From contig CAJOHD010000004.1 of the NCBI GenBank assembly GCA_905234275.1, positions 124,001-188,000 of the forward strand: a stretch of DNA of 64,000 nt, in the 5' to 3' direction. The DNA is from an uncultured Bacteroidales bacterium (lineage in GTDB: Bacteria > Bacteroidota > Bacteroidia > Bacteroidales > F082). Below are positions 41,365-50,706 of this stretch, in pieces. The number at the start of each line of letters is the position of its first letter. The first letter of the stretch is position 1. Made by a program: the position numbers and the translations under genes. The notes beneath the pieces were generated by a model, which was given only the letters and a program-made list of their open reading frames with translations, did not search any database and was not told the DNA's origin.

Positions 41365-44300
41365 CTATTTAACGATTACCTTATTATAATAAACATTACC
41401 ATCAACAACTACACGTAAAACGTATACACCTGACGGCCAATCAAATCTGACTTTAGCCGATTTTCCTGATAGTTTGACGGCATCAACAGTCAATCCGAGC
41501 TCATTTTCAACAAACATTTCAGCTTCAGCAATTTCTTCCATGAAGTTGACTGTCATTTCATCGCCTTGGGCTACAGGATTCGGATAAACTGTAAATACGG
41601 TATTTTCAACATTTTCAGCGTTGTTAAAGCTCAATATATAAGGATTACGGAACTTACCAACCACCTCGTTAGCCTTAAACACAACAATGTTTGCCTCTGA
41701 AGCGTAATAAGTTACATTCAAATCCTCATCATACAAGCTGAATGTCACTATTTCATCATCATTACCATTGATTGTTATGAAAGCCAAGTATGTCTGCATC
41801 GGTTCAACATATTGAAGCTTTGCCCTGCCTCTGCATTCACCATTAACAAACGCTGCCAGTTCAGATCTATCAGAAGTTGGCAAATCCCCATTGACGATAA
41901 CCTTTGCCATCACATCCATCACATCACGATACTTGTTATAATTTGCATTATAATGATAATCAACAATATCCGTATTGGTTGAACGTGTTGCAGTCGGGTA
42001 AACAAGTGTTTGCGATGCAGTGCCGTTCGACTTGTACATATAACCCTGACCAGGTGTCATGTTTTCAAGGTCACCATACCAGCCCCAGCCTGGGAAGTAG
42101 CTTGAGAAAGCGTTACGCCCTTGAATGACATCGTCTTCGTTTGGTGTAAGTGACGATAAGGCATTGTCAACAGATTTAGTTGCATCAGACACATAGCCTA
42201 TCCAGTTCCAGCCTGGTGCCACGGTTATCGGGTGAGATGCCGGATTTGCAACACTGCCAGTCATTGTAACGGAAACTTGAGCGTTCGTCTTCACCTCATA
42301 CATATCTTCGTTGGTCACCGCATTGAGGTCGCCCCACCAGAACGAGCCGTCGAAGTTCTCAACCATTGCTCCTGTTCTCGACTGGATAAACTCTCCGTGT
42401 TCACCCAAACCTTCCTCCAGCATTGACAAGCCGTCAATTCCGTTTTGTTCAATATAAGTTGAGAACCAGTTCCAGCCTGAGTTCAGAGTATATGACTGCG
42501 CAGCATTGAAATTAGCCACCAGATCTCTTGCTGTTGTTACAGTAAATGAATACGTGGCATTCTGTGAGACAACATTTCCGCCTTCAGTCCAATTGGCGAA
42601 CACATAACCTGCATTTGCCGTTGCTGTAAGAGTAGCAGTCTCTCCTGGCATATATGTTCCGGCACCAGTAATAGTTCCCGCATTTGCAGGATTGACTGAT
42701 GCATTGATATTAACACTCGAAATGAAAGTGATTTCGTATGGTGTAGCAAGTCTGCCATAACCGTCTTTATTCCATTGCAATTCCACAGTACAAGTCAAAT
42801 CCAACTCTTCTTGCAAATCATGGTTGTATAATTTGAATGTTATATCATCGCCACCTTCTCCATACACAGGTATTTGATAGATATAACGTTCAGTTGGCGG
42901 GAAAAATGTGGCGAACTTACCTCCACGGCACTCGTCTCCGCTGAAAGCACCAATTTCTAGAGTTTCCGACTCCTGTTCTACTCCATCAATGACAACCACA
43001 GCCACCACCGACATATAATCGGCAAATTGGGTTATGTCGCAAACATAATGGTTAGTAACGACGTATTCCTCAAAGTTTGCGACTAAATCTCTGTTGGCAT
43101 TCACTGTAAACTGATATGTCGCATTCATTGACACCACCTCATTATTCTCGGTCCAGTTCACAAATCTGTATCCTGAATTTGGTGTCGCGACGAGGGTACA
43201 AGTTTCACCGATCTCATATGTTCCGGCTCCAGTAACGCTGCCAATATTAGCTGGATTAACAGTCACCGTTATCTGCCGTCCGCATTCAGTATCAACATTT
43301 ATATTTGTAAACTCGCTCCAGCCTTCTGCCGCTTGATATGCACTACGTGTTCCGCATGGCACATATACAGGGATATATTTAGGAACATCATAAAAAGCAT
43401 CATTACCTAAGGTTGGCGGCACTTCAGCAAGAACAGTGATGGATTCTATTCCATAGGCACCTAAATAAGCATTGTTTCCAATAGATACCACTGATTCTGG
43501 AATGGTTATATTATAGGAGCCATTTCTAAATCTATATGAAAATGCATTATTATCAATAGCAGTAACTGTGCTTGGAATGATTGTGGTTTTACTTCCGGCA
43601 ACAAGCTTATTTGTGTTTGTTTCAATAATAGCATTGCAGTTGTTGCGCGAATCATAAACAACATTATCAGCATCAACGGTTATTGTCTCGAGATTTTCAC
43701 AATCATAAAATGAAGTATTAGCAATACTCGTAATTGAAGCTGGAATATTAACAGATTCCAAAGTACAGGAAGAATATGCGTTTGCCCGTATTGAAACAAC
43801 TGTATTTGGAATCACTGTATTTTTACATCCTCTCAACAATTCATTTGAGTTTGTTATAATCACAGCGTTGCAATTTTCTCGTGAATCGTAAACCGTATTC
43901 CCTTCAGCCACAACAATACTTTCCAAATCGTCACAAATCAATGCTGATGAAGCTATATTGATTACCGCTGCAGGTATTGTTATAGACAACAGATTACGGC
44001 AATCGTAAAATGCCTGGTATCCCAGCTCTGTAATTGTATTCGGCAAAACCACTGATGTTAAACCATGACACCAAGCAAAAGCGCTATTACCTATCGTTGT
44101 TAATCCTGTGAAATACTGTAATTCATCAAAAGTTACTATATAATAATTATGTGCGAACACATCACCCAAATCCGTCACAGCGGCAGCCTCTGCATAGCTA
44201 AGTTCGCCATCGTCATTGGTATCCCAGTTGGCGACACAGATGGCTTTCACGTTGGCATCGGCAAAAGTAATGTTTGCAAACTCAAAATTAGCCACCAAAG

Positions 44301-45426
44301 TCCTGTCGCCCCCAACAGTAAAAGTATATTCCGCTTCGGTTGAGACGACCTCGTTGTTTTCTGTCCAATTAATAAAGGTGTATCCCTCGTTGGCTGTTGC
44401 TGTTAATGTTACCGTTGTCCCATGAGTGTAGTTCCCACTACCAGTAACAGTACCTCCTACCGATGGATTTGGTTCAGCGTTAATTATATAGGAAAATGAT
44501 TGAACCGAAGCAACAAGGCGAACCGAAAATCCACAGTAACGCGATGTCGCGTTTATTATTGTACCAGAACCAGTGGTATATGGACTAGCGTGAAGACTAT
44601 TACTATCAAAACTGACAAAGTATACACTACTGACATAAGTACCGGTATTTTGAAACAACACTGATGATGACCAATAATAACCAGAAACATTAACATTCTC
44701 TAACCCACCAGAAACACGTCGTCCAGCTGTTGGAAGAAAAACCGCACCATGTTGTTCCAAAGTAGCCCATTGTGAAGCCGAAATAACATTGGCAGAAAAG
44801 CTAGCTTCGCTATTGTTTATGCTTTCTAACAGATAATAAGAAGCATCCCAATTATCAGGCAACAGTATCACACCTAAAACATTGTTAACTCTAGCTTTTG
44901 CAAAACGGATACCAGAAGTCGTTACGCGTGTATTAAATACATATTTCCATTCATCTTTTGTGAGTGTCCGCCAGCCATAGTTTTCATAATCACCACCATT
45001 ACTGATTGGATTGTATCCCCAGTCTGCATCACCTGACATGTCATATAGATTATATTGAGCTTGGCCATACGCATGGTAATCTGTATTTGTGGTGGATGTA
45101 CTCCACGGCTGATAGCAGATAGCACCATGGTTGTAACCACTTGTGCCCCAACCAAACAGGTCACGATCACTAGATTGATAGCCCGAATTTTGCCCTGTCG
45201 TAGTTCCGATATAATCCCATTGGTTTTCTGCAAACTTCCAGTATGGAGTACTGGCACTGCCGATGTATTGTAGATTACCTTGCGAAAACCAAACTTGGTC
45301 TCCGTTACTATTAACAGTAAACATTCCATTCACCGCACCCTGCGGTTGCGCTAATGCATTGCTAATTGCCGCTATAATAACAATAGCAACCAGAGTGATT
45401 CTCAGTTTAAGTACAATTGTTTTCAT
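41365..45426 (-). CDS. Giant T9SS surface protein: FISUMP-like domain, BspA leucine-rich repeats and InlB-type B-repeats
   Basis: 1353 residues. Signal peptide (MKTIVLKLRITLVAIVIIAAISNALAQ), an N-terminal FISUMP-like domain (around 30-310: GMFTVNSNGDQVWFSQGNLQY to YCGFSVRLV), InlB-type B-repeats of the form GSGNYTHGTTVTLTATANEGYTFINWTENNEVVS (three: around 320-380, 735-800 and 895-955), a BspA-like LRR block (around 415-715, NSAFAWCHGLTSVVLPNTITELGYQAFYDC), a DISQYADYMSVV-type repeat (around 805-885) and a type A sorting domain at the end (YPNPVAQGDE to YYNKVIVK). It probably acts as an adhesin. The ATG is 48 nt after the terminator of RNA element B, and no other promoter is seen between them. 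Confidence 0.85.
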   Translation of the reverse strand: MKTIVLKLRITLVAIVIIAAISNALAQPQGAVNGMFTVNSNGDQVWFSQGNLQYIGSASTPYWKFAENQWDYIGTTTGQNSGYQSSDRDLFGWGTSGYNHGAICYQPWSTSTTNTDYHAYGQAQYNLYDMSGDADWGYNPISNGGDYENYGWRTLTKDEWKYVFNTRVTTSGIRFAKARVNNVLGVILLPDNWDASYYLLESINNSEASFSANVISASQWATLEQHGAVFLPTAGRRVSGGLENVNVSGYYWSSSVLFQNTGTYVSSVYFVSFDSNSLHASPYTTGSGTIINATSRYCGFSVRLVASVQSFSYIINAEPNPSVGGTVTGSGNYTHGTTVTLTATANEGYTFINWTENNEVVSTEAEYTFTVGGDRTLVANFEFANITFADANVKAICVANWDTNDDGELSYAEAAAVTDLGDVFAHNYYIVTFDELQYFTGLTTIGNSAFAWCHGLTSVVLPNTITELGYQAFYDCRNLLSITIPAAVINIASSALICDDLESIVVAEGNTVYDSRENCNAVIITNSNELLRGCKNTVIPNTVVSIRANAYSSCTLESVNIPASITSIANTSFYDCENLETITVDADNVVYDSRNNCNAIIETNTNKLVAGSKTTIIPSTVTAIDNNAFSYRFRNGSYNITIPESVVSIGNNAYLGAYGIESITVLAEVPPTLGNDAFYDVPKYIPVYVPCGTRSAYQAAEGWSEFTNINVDTECGRQITVTVNPANIGSVTGAGTYEIGETCTLVATPNSGYRFVNWTENNEVVSMNATYQFTVNANRDLVANFEEYVVTNHYVCDITQFADYMSVVAVVVIDGVEQESETLEIGAFSGDECRGGKFATFFPPTERYIYQIPVYGEGGDDITFKLYNHDLQEELDLTCTVELQWNKDGYGRLATPYEITFISSVNINASVNPANAGTITGAGTYMPGETATLTATANAGYVFANWTEGGNVVSQNATYSFTVTTARDLVANFNAAQSYTLNSGWNWFSTYIEQNGIDGLSMLEEGLGEHGEFIQSRTGAMVENFDGSFWWGDLNAVTNEDMYEVKTNAQVSVTMTGSVANPASHPITVAPGWNWIGYVSDATKSVDNALSSLTPNEDDVIQGRNAFSSYFPGWGWYGDLENMTPGQGYMYKSNGTASQTLVYPTATRSTNTDIVDYHYNANYNKYRDVMDVMAKVIVNGDLPTSDRSELAAFVNGECRGRAKLQYVEPMQTYLAFITINGNDDEIVTFSLYDEDLNVTYYASEANIVVFKANEVVGKFRNPYILSFNNAENVENTVFTVYPNPVAQGDEMTVNFMEEIAEAEMFVENELGLTVDAVKLSGKSAKVRFDWPSGVYVLRVVVDGNVYYNKVIVK

Positions 45427-45473
45427 ATCAAATAGTTAAAGTTAATAATTTGTTGTCATTTCCGAGTAAGACA

Positions 45474-45691
45474 TAAAAAAAAGCGTGGAAACCAACTTGC
45501 CGAAGCTCGGGTTTCCACGCCCACCAATCAAACAAGTTGTTCCACGCCGTAACGAAATACGGCGTTTGTGAACTGCCCCTTGATTGGTTTGTCATTAAAG
45601 ACTTTGTGGAAATTGAGCTTCAAGGAATAGCTACAAACGCTATTTTATGTATGTGTTTTTATTCTTCTACATGATATTTTGTTTTACATTT
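45474..45691 (-). ncRNA. Structured RNA element with intrinsic terminator, upstream of the surface-protein operon (copy B)
   Basis: Minus-strand transcript of about 215 nt between the promoter at 45698-45728 and the T run complementary to 45474-45482. Helices: AATAGC/GCTATT hairpin (45626-45631 with 45639-45644), long-range ACCAATCAA/TTGATTGGT (45523-45531 with 45580-45588), CGCCGT/ACGGCG hairpin (45545-45550 with 45559-45564), terminator GCGTGGAAACC/GGTTTCCACGC (45483-45493 with 45510-45520). Conserved single-stranded blocks shared with copy A include TTTCCACAA and ATCATGTAGAA. The long-range stem differs in sequence from copy A (CACCTTC/GAAGGTG there) yet keeps pairing, which is evidence for selected structure. 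Confidence 0.75.
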
Positions 45692-45697
45692 ACGCCG

Positions 45698-45728
45698 CAA
45701 AGATAGAAATAAAGATTTAAAATTGCAA
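45698..45728 (-). promoter_or_regulatory. Promoter of RNA element B
   Basis: TATCTTTG (complement of 45698-45705) with TTG (complement of 45726-45728), 20-bp spacer. It is the only promoter-like site before the surface-protein operon. Confidence 0.75.
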
Positions 45729-45795
45729 GAAAAAAGTGATTTTTTGCAAAAACAAATAAGGATTAAATAAAAAAATATGTTTAAGTGAAATGTTA

Positions 45796-46187
45796 TTAGC
45801 TCAAATCTCTAATAAAATTTCTAATAGAATTTAATAATGGTTCCAAATCATTGCTGATAATATTGAAGATTTCTTCAGCGTCAATATCGAAATAATGATG
45901 TGCTATGATATCCCTTGCTCCCATTATCTCGCTCCACGGAATGGTTTCATCTTACACAGAATTTGTTTTTCGGTTATTTTGTCAAAACTTTTAAGGCTTT
46001 CGCCTATAGCAATCAGCAGCATACATGTTGCATCCAATTTCTCCATCCCACTTGGCGAATAAAGAAAATCGTCAACAGATTTGATGCTTTTAGTACGTTC
46101 CTGAAGGCGTTCTATTGCATCCTCAATTTGTTTTAAAATGTCAACTGCAAGATCTTTACGCAAAGACTTCGATTCCATCCCTTTCAA
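45796..46187 (-). pseudogene. hepT: HepT-like HEPN toxin, frameshifted
   Basis: The N-terminal part from 46187 (or ATG 46178) reads MESKSLRKDLAVDILKQIEDAIERL to SLKSFDKITEKQILCKMKPF, then stops at RGAR. The continuation is in another frame: IPWSEIMGARDIIAHHYFDIDAEEIFNIISNDLEPLLNSIRNFIRDLS, ending at 45796. The join is near AAACCATTCCG around 45940-45950 and needs a one-base insertion or two-base deletion to restore. The catalytic HEPN motif Rx4-6H (RDIIAHH) lies in the lost part, so the toxin should be inactive unless recoding occurs. It overlaps the 3' end of mntA, as in intact MntA-HepT operons. Confidence 0.8.
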
Positions 46188-46452
46188 TCTCCCTTTTTAA
46201 AGTTTCATTCATGTTTTTGTGTTCTCTAACCACGTCAACATCACAATTGAGAATATTCTCTAAAAATTGTTTAAGACGAATACGGAGAAACATATTCGGC
46301 TTCATGACCACACAAACATCGACATCGCTGTCAGCAGTCTGTTCTTCCCTTGCCACCGAACCGAACAAGCGCAACGAACTTACCCCGAAATCCCTTTTAA
46401 GAATGTCGGAATAAGACTTCAATTTTTCAATATAATCATTGCGAGTTCCCAT
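46156..46452 (-). CDS. mntA: MntA-like minimal nucleotidyltransferase (antitoxin)
   Basis: 98 residues from ATG 46452 (MGTRNDYIEK). A longer frame starts at 46482 but overlaps the promoter. The nucleotidyltransferase motif GSVAREEQTADSDVDVCVVM (around residues 31-50) is intact, including both metal-binding Asp of DVDV. In the MntA-HepT system the antitoxin AMPylates the HEPN toxin to silence it. Here the toxin gene downstream is frameshifted, so the antitoxin may persist without a target. The overlap of the two genes at 46156-46187 supports co-translation. Confidence 0.87.
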   Translation of the reverse strand: MGTRNDYIEKLKSYSDILKRDFGVSSLRLFGSVAREEQTADSDVDVCVVMKPNMFLRIRLKQFLENILNCDVDVVREHKNMNETLKREIERDGIEVFA

Positions 46453-46471
46453 CGTTATAGTATTAACGATG

Positions 46472-46502
46472 CAAAGATACAATAAATTTTATTGTTTGTC
46501 AA
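46472..46502 (-). promoter_or_regulatory. Promoter of mntA-hepT
   Basis: TATCTTTG (complement of 46472-46479) and TTGAC around the complement of 46498-46502, 20-bp spacer. It is a strong match, so the operon may still be transcribed. Confidence 0.75.
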
Positions 46503-46519
46503 GAGTTTTTGAAAATTTT

Positions 46520-47431
46520 CTACAAAATCAACCCTCCGACCAGTTCATTCACATCCTCTACCCCATGCTTTTCGCAATATTCTACAATGCCTTTAGCGAC
46601 TTTCCCTGAAATTGCCGGGTCGATGAAGTTCGCTGTGCCAATCTGTATTGCCGAGGCACCGGCAAGCAGGAACTCTATCGCGTCGGTGGCCGACGAGATG
46701 CCTCCTAATCCTATCACCGGGATTTTCACGGCTTTCGACACCTGCCAGACCATGCGCAACGCCACAGGCTTCACGCAGGCACCCGACAAGCCGCCCGTCA
46801 CCATCGACAGCACCGGCTTTCTTGTCTCCGCATCGATAGCCATCCCGAGCAACGTATTAATTAAGGAGACAGAATCAGCACCGGCAGCTTCAGCGGCAAG
46901 CGCAATCTCAGCAATGTTAGTAACATTCGGTGAAAGCTTCACCATCAGATGTTTGTGATAGACCTCACGCACCGCCTTTGTCACCTGCTCAATGCCCGAA
47001 CATGTCACACCAAAAGCCATTCCGCCTTGTTTAACATTAGGACATGAGACGTTAAGCTCGATAGCCGGAACATCGTCAAGTGCATCAATCTTAGCGGCAG
47101 CAGCAACGTAATCGTCTATGTTTGAACCACTTACGTTAACAATAACATTAGTATCGTAATGTCTGATTCTCGGATAAATCGTTTCGATGAAATAATCTAC
47201 GCCTTTGTTTTGAAGTCCGACGCAGTTAAGCATTCCCATCGGGGTCTCAGCCATACGAGGATAAGGATTACCTTCGCGGTGATGCAAGGTAGTGCCTTTC
47301 ACTATGATGCCGCCGAGTTCCGAAAGGTCAACAAAATCAGCATATTCCTCGCCGTATCCGAACGTTCCGGATGCTGTCATGACGGGGTTTTTCAGGGTCA
47401 AGCCCTTAAGTTTTATCTCAGTCTTTACCAT
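46520..47431 (-). CDS. pyrD: Dihydroorotate dehydrogenase, catalytic subunit (class 1B)
   Basis: Fourth step of pyrimidine synthesis. 303 residues. [35 protein letters not shown] (residues 15-49), [35 protein letters not shown] (around 125-142) with the catalytic Cys loop of class 1B, and the FMN-phosphate end [33 protein letters not shown] (around 235-267). It overlaps pyrK by 7 bp. PyrK is the Fe-S flavoprotein partner of class 1B enzymes, which use NAD+. Confidence 0.95.
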   Translation of the reverse strand: MVKTEIKLKGLTLKNPVMTASGTFGYGEEYADFVDLSELGGIIVKGTTLHHREGNPYPRMAETPMGMLNCVGLQNKGVDYFIETIYPRIRHYDTNVIVNVSGSNIDDYVAAAAKIDALDDVPAIELNVSCPNVKQGGMAFGVTCSGIEQVTKAVREVYHKHLMVKLSPNVTNIAEIALAAEAAGADSVSLINTLLGMAIDAETRKPVLSMVTGGLSGACVKPVALRMVWQVSKAVKIPVIGLGGISSATDAIEFLLAGASAIQIGTANFIDPAISGKVAKGIVEYCEKHGVEDVNELVGGLIL

Positions 47432-48201
47432 AGCAGCCTCTCAATATTAAATACCGGACCTTCTTTACAAACGCACAGATTACCTTCTTTGGTGTTCTCC
47501 ACGCAGCACAGGCAGGCGCCTATGCCGCATGCCATCTGGTTTTCGAGCGACACCTCGCACCAGATGCCCTTTTCTCTTGCGACCTTTGCCACTGCTTTCA
47601 TCATAGGCATCGGGCCGCAAGCGTATATCTTATTGATTTTCTTTGTATTCCAAAGCGAATGCTCAGTTACGAAGCCTTTCTCGCCCATCGAGCCGTCGTT
47701 GGTGGTGATAAACACATCGCCTTCGTTACGGAAACGGTCTAACAGCATCAAATCGTCTTGAGTGCGGCCTCCCAACAGGAAATGGACACCGGTAGAGACG
47801 CACGGCCGTGCGTCTTTACGAATCGTCTTTGCGAAATATAATAAAGGTGCGATACCGATACCGCCGCCCACCAACAAGATGTTATCGTCTTTTTCAGGCA
47901 TGGTGAAACCGTTGCCCAAAGGCAGCACAACATTCAGCTTCGCTCCTACCGGCAACGCGCAAAGTTTTTTCGTTCCTTCGTGCTTCTCCTGAATCAGCAG
48001 GTCTATGGTATTGTTGTGATAATCAACATCATGGATGGAGATTGGACGACGCAGATAAGCCTTGTCGCAGCCGTCAACGCGAACGTTTGCAAACTGACCG
48101 CCAGCTATTTCAGGCAACTGTGTTGCTGATTTCAGTTTCAACAACGCAGCACGCTGAAATGATTGCTTTTCTACAATGATAAAATCAATAATTGCTTTCA
48201 T
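47425..48201 (-). CDS. pyrK: Dihydroorotate dehydrogenase, electron transfer subunit
   Basis: 258 residues from ATG 48201 ([16 protein letters not shown]). The frame extends to 48234 through a REP repeat. It carries FAD- and NAD-binding parts ([30 protein letters not shown]) and a [2Fe-2S] site near the C-terminus, [27 protein letters not shown], with four Cys. It passes electrons from PyrD to NAD+. At residues around 127-137 the segment [19 protein letters not shown] contains KDARPCVST from the palindrome at 47792-47819, placed between the NAD-binding strand and VHFLLGGR. A function-neutral loop insertion is likely. Confidence 0.94.
   Translation of the reverse strand: MKAIIDFIIVEKQSFQRAALLKLKSATQLPEIAGGQFANVRVDGCDKAYLRRPISIHDVDYHNNTIDLLIQEKHEGTKKLCALPVGAKLNVVLPLGNGFTMPEKDDNILLVGGGIGIAPLLYFAKTIRKDARPCVSTGVHFLLGGRTQDDLMLLDRFRNEGDVFITTNDGSMGEKGFVTEHSLWNTKKINKIYACGPMPMMKAVAKVAREKGIWCEVSLENQMACGIGACLCCVENTKEGNLCVCKEGPVFNIERLLW
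47792..47819. repeat. GTAGAGACG-type palindrome inside pyrK
   Basis: A 28-bp palindrome starting GTAGAGACGCACGG with one outer mismatch, whose 20-bp core is identical to that at 29428-29447. It is translated on the minus strand as KDARPCVST. It is the cleanest coding copy of the family. Confidence 0.88.
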
Positions 48202-48222
48202 ATAAACATACAGTCGGAGATA

Positions 48223-48254
48223 TCTCGACTTCACTTCGTTTCGCTCGAAATGAC
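48223..48254. repeat. REP-like repeat between pyrK and the DUF5606 gene
   Basis: CTCGACTTCACTTCGTTTCG then CTCGAAATGACG is nearly identical to 30319-30350 upstream of htpG. The rest of the short spacer between the pyrK start and the DUF5606 stop (48202-48264) shows no other feature. Confidence 0.65.
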
Positions 48255-48264
48255 GACTATGGTC

Positions 48265-48816
48265 TTAAACCTTCTTCGGTTTCTTTGTTGACTTTGTCGC
48301 TGGAGCGGCAGCGGCTTTCACGTTTTCTTTTGCAGCAGCCTTCGGAGCAGCTTTCTTTGCTGGAGCTTTCTTCACTGCTTTTTTCTCAGCCGGTGCTTCC
48401 TCAGCTTTCTCCTCTTTCTTCTCTTCAACCTTGAAATCAAGAATACCTTTGTCGTTAAGGAGCTGATACCACTGGAACACTTTCTTCATATCTGACTGAT
48501 ACACAGCGTCTTCGTCATAGTCAGGTAACACGAGTAAGAATTTCTCTCTCAACTCGACCGGTGATGCTTTCTTAGGATCGAAATCGAGTTTGTCACCGAG
48601 TTTCTCATGAATGCTCATGAAAACCTCCTTCAGAGGCTTGTCCTCACCCGTTGTGAAGATGCTGATTTCCTCCAAAGAACTGATTTTGTCGTTTGCGAAA
48701 GCCGGGATGCGCTTTCCATCAAGCAACGATTCAACAATAAGTTTTCCTCCGCCGTTTGTTGTGACGAGGAACAGACCTGGTTTGCCAGAAATGGCTACAA
48801 CTTTACTTAAATCCAT
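48265..48816 (-). CDS. DUF5606 family protein with Lys/Ala-rich tail
   Basis: 183 residues from ATG 48816 (MDLSKVVAISGKPGLFLV). ATG 48822 is a second option. The N-terminal part (residues 1-125) with VVAISGKPGLFLVTTNGGGKLIVESLLDGKRIPAF and ISIFTTGEDKPLKEVF matches DUF5606, known in Bacteroidota. The last 50 residues (around 130-183) are Lys/Ala/Pro repeats (EEKAEEAPAEKKAVKKAPAKKAAPKAA), like the basic tails of histone H1-type proteins, which may bind nucleic acid. There is no signal peptide. The function is unknown. It lies between pyrK and the MsbA-like gene, all in one direction. Confidence 0.82.
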   Translation of the reverse strand: MDLSKVVAISGKPGLFLVTTNGGGKLIVESLLDGKRIPAFANDKISSLEEISIFTTGEDKPLKEVFMSIHEKLGDKLDFDPKKASPVELREKFLLVLPDYDEDAVYQSDMKKVFQWYQLLNDKGILDFKVEEKKEEKAEEAPAEKKAVKKAPAKKAAPKAAAKENVKAAAAPATKSTKKPKKV

Positions 48817-48852
48817 TTTCAATTATTCTTTTTATGTTGTGATCAAAATGTT

Positions 48853-50703
48853 TCAACTATTAAACGACTGCAAGTCAGTCAAACGTTTGTAAACGCCGCC
48901 TTTTTCGATGAGTTCCTCGTGTTTGCCGCGTTCCACTATCTGACCTTTCACCAAGACCAGTATCTCGTCGGCATTCTGAATCGTCGAGAGACGGTGAGCG
49001 ATAACGATTGACGTACGGTTTGTCATAACCTTTGCAAGTGCTTCCTGCACAAGGCGTTCCGACTCAGTGTCGAGCGATGAAGTAGCCTCGTCGAGGATGA
49101 GAATCGGAGGGTTTTTCAGGACCGCTCTTGCAATGCTGATTCTCTGGCGCTGACCGCCGGAGAGATTCATTCCACGGTCGCCGATATATGTGTCGTATCC
49201 GTCTTCCATCTCCATGATGAAATCGTGTGCATTGGCGATCTTGGCCGCCTCGATGACCGCTTCACGTGTGGCGTGCTCGAGTCCGAACGCTATATTATTA
49301 AATACGGTGTCGTTAAATAAGATGCTCTCCTGCGAGACGATACCCATCAAGCCACGCACATCGCAAATCTTGAAATCACGCACGTCAACACCATCAATGG
49401 TAATCCTACCCTGACTCACATCATAAAAACGAGGAAGCAGGTCGACCAAAGTGGACTTGCCGCCGCCGCTTTCGCCAACGAGCGCTATCATTTTGCCTTT
49501 CGGAATGGTTAAGTCAATGTTTTTCAACACATTAACCTCATTATAATGGAAACTCACATTATTATAAACAATGGAATCTTTGAAATCAGGCAATGGCAAT
49601 GCATCTTGTTTCTCAACTATAACTTCTTCAGCATCAAGCACTTCAAAGATACGGTCGGCTGATGCCATACCTTTCTGAAGGCTGTAGAAGCCTTGCGAGA
49701 ACGACTTGGCTGGAGATATAATCTGCGAGAACACCACTATATATGCTATGAAATTAGCCGCTGTGATGCTTGACACCGCCTCAGGATTCTTGGCTGCATC
49801 CAAAATAAGGGTGGCGCCAAACCATATCACAATAGCGATGATGATAGATGAAAGGAACTCGCTCATCGGGGAGCTGAGGTCACGTTTGCGGTTCACGAAT
49901 TTAATCACGCGAGTGTAACGGCCGTTCTGCTCGTTGAACTTCTCGCTCGAATAACCGATGGCGTTGAAAGCCTTGATGATACGCAGTCCGCCGATGGTTT
50001 CCTCAATGGTGGCAAGCATCCCGGCGAATCGGTTCTGTCCGTCGAGAGAGTCTTTCTTCAACGATTTTCCGATCCAGCCGATGATGAGACCGCCGATTGG
50101 GAGCAGCAACACCACAAAGAGCGTCAGACGCCAACTCACACCCAGCATATATGCGAAATATGCAGCTATTGTCAGAGGCGACTTGATGAAAACATCAAGA
50201 TAACTGATGATTGACACCTCTATCTCCTGCACATCGGTGGTGATGCGGGCCATGATGTCGCCTTTTTTATGTTTACTGTAGAACGACAATGGCAAAATCA
50301 TGATTTTCTTGTACAGATCGTTGCGGATATCTTTGATGGTTCCGGCACGTGCGCCCACCATGAAATAAAGTGCGAAATAAGTCGTGATATTACGCAGGAA
50401 GAACGCAATAACAAGCAGTAAACAAATGAAAACCAACGCTGTTTCCTGTCCTTTCAAGATGATGATATAGCTCACGTAATAGTCGAGCATTGCCAGCAAC
50501 GTGTCTGTATCGAGGGCAAATTCCGGACGGACGGTGGTGAGGTTGTCGGGATTGAACAAAAGGTTCAAAAACGGCACTATCATCGAGAACGAGAACAGTG
50601 AGAATACAATAGCAAGAATATTAAATACGATGTTCATCAAAACGCTAAACCAGTACGGCTTGACGTAGTGTAATATCCTGCGAAAATTTCTTTTTTTATC
50701 CAT
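48853..50703 (-). CDS. ABC transporter, fused permease/ATPase (MsbA-like)
   Basis: 616 residues. Six transmembrane helices in the first 330 residues (GYWFSVLMNIVFNILAIVFSLFSFSMIVPFL and others). The ATPase domain has Walker A GESGGGKST (around 408-416), Q-loop, signature LSGGQRQRISIARAVL (around 511-526), Walker B ILILDEATSSLD (around 531-542) and H-loop IAHRLSTI. It is probably a lipid or drug flippase working as a homodimer in the inner membrane. In this phylum MsbA-like exporters of this length often sit near cell-envelope genes. The substrate is not proven. It ends 30 bp before the DUF5606 start. Confidence 0.88.
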   Translation of the reverse strand: MDKKRNFRRILHYVKPYWFSVLMNIVFNILAIVFSLFSFSMIVPFLNLLFNPDNLTTVRPEFALDTDTLLAMLDYYVSYIIILKGQETALVFICLLLVIAFFLRNITTYFALYFMVGARAGTIKDIRNDLYKKIMILPLSFYSKHKKGDIMARITTDVQEIEVSIISYLDVFIKSPLTIAAYFAYMLGVSWRLTLFVVLLLPIGGLIIGWIGKSLKKDSLDGQNRFAGMLATIEETIGGLRIIKAFNAIGYSSEKFNEQNGRYTRVIKFVNRKRDLSSPMSEFLSSIIIAIVIWFGATLILDAAKNPEAVSSITAANFIAYIVVFSQIISPAKSFSQGFYSLQKGMASADRIFEVLDAEEVIVEKQDALPLPDFKDSIVYNNVSFHYNEVNVLKNIDLTIPKGKMIALVGESGGGKSTLVDLLPRFYDVSQGRITIDGVDVRDFKICDVRGLMGIVSQESILFNDTVFNNIAFGLEHATREAVIEAAKIANAHDFIMEMEDGYDTYIGDRGMNLSGGQRQRISIARAVLKNPPILILDEATSSLDTESERLVQEALAKVMTNRTSIVIAHRLSTIQNADEILVLVKGQIVERGKHEELIEKGGVYKRLTDLQSFNS

Positions 50704-50706
50704 TGT

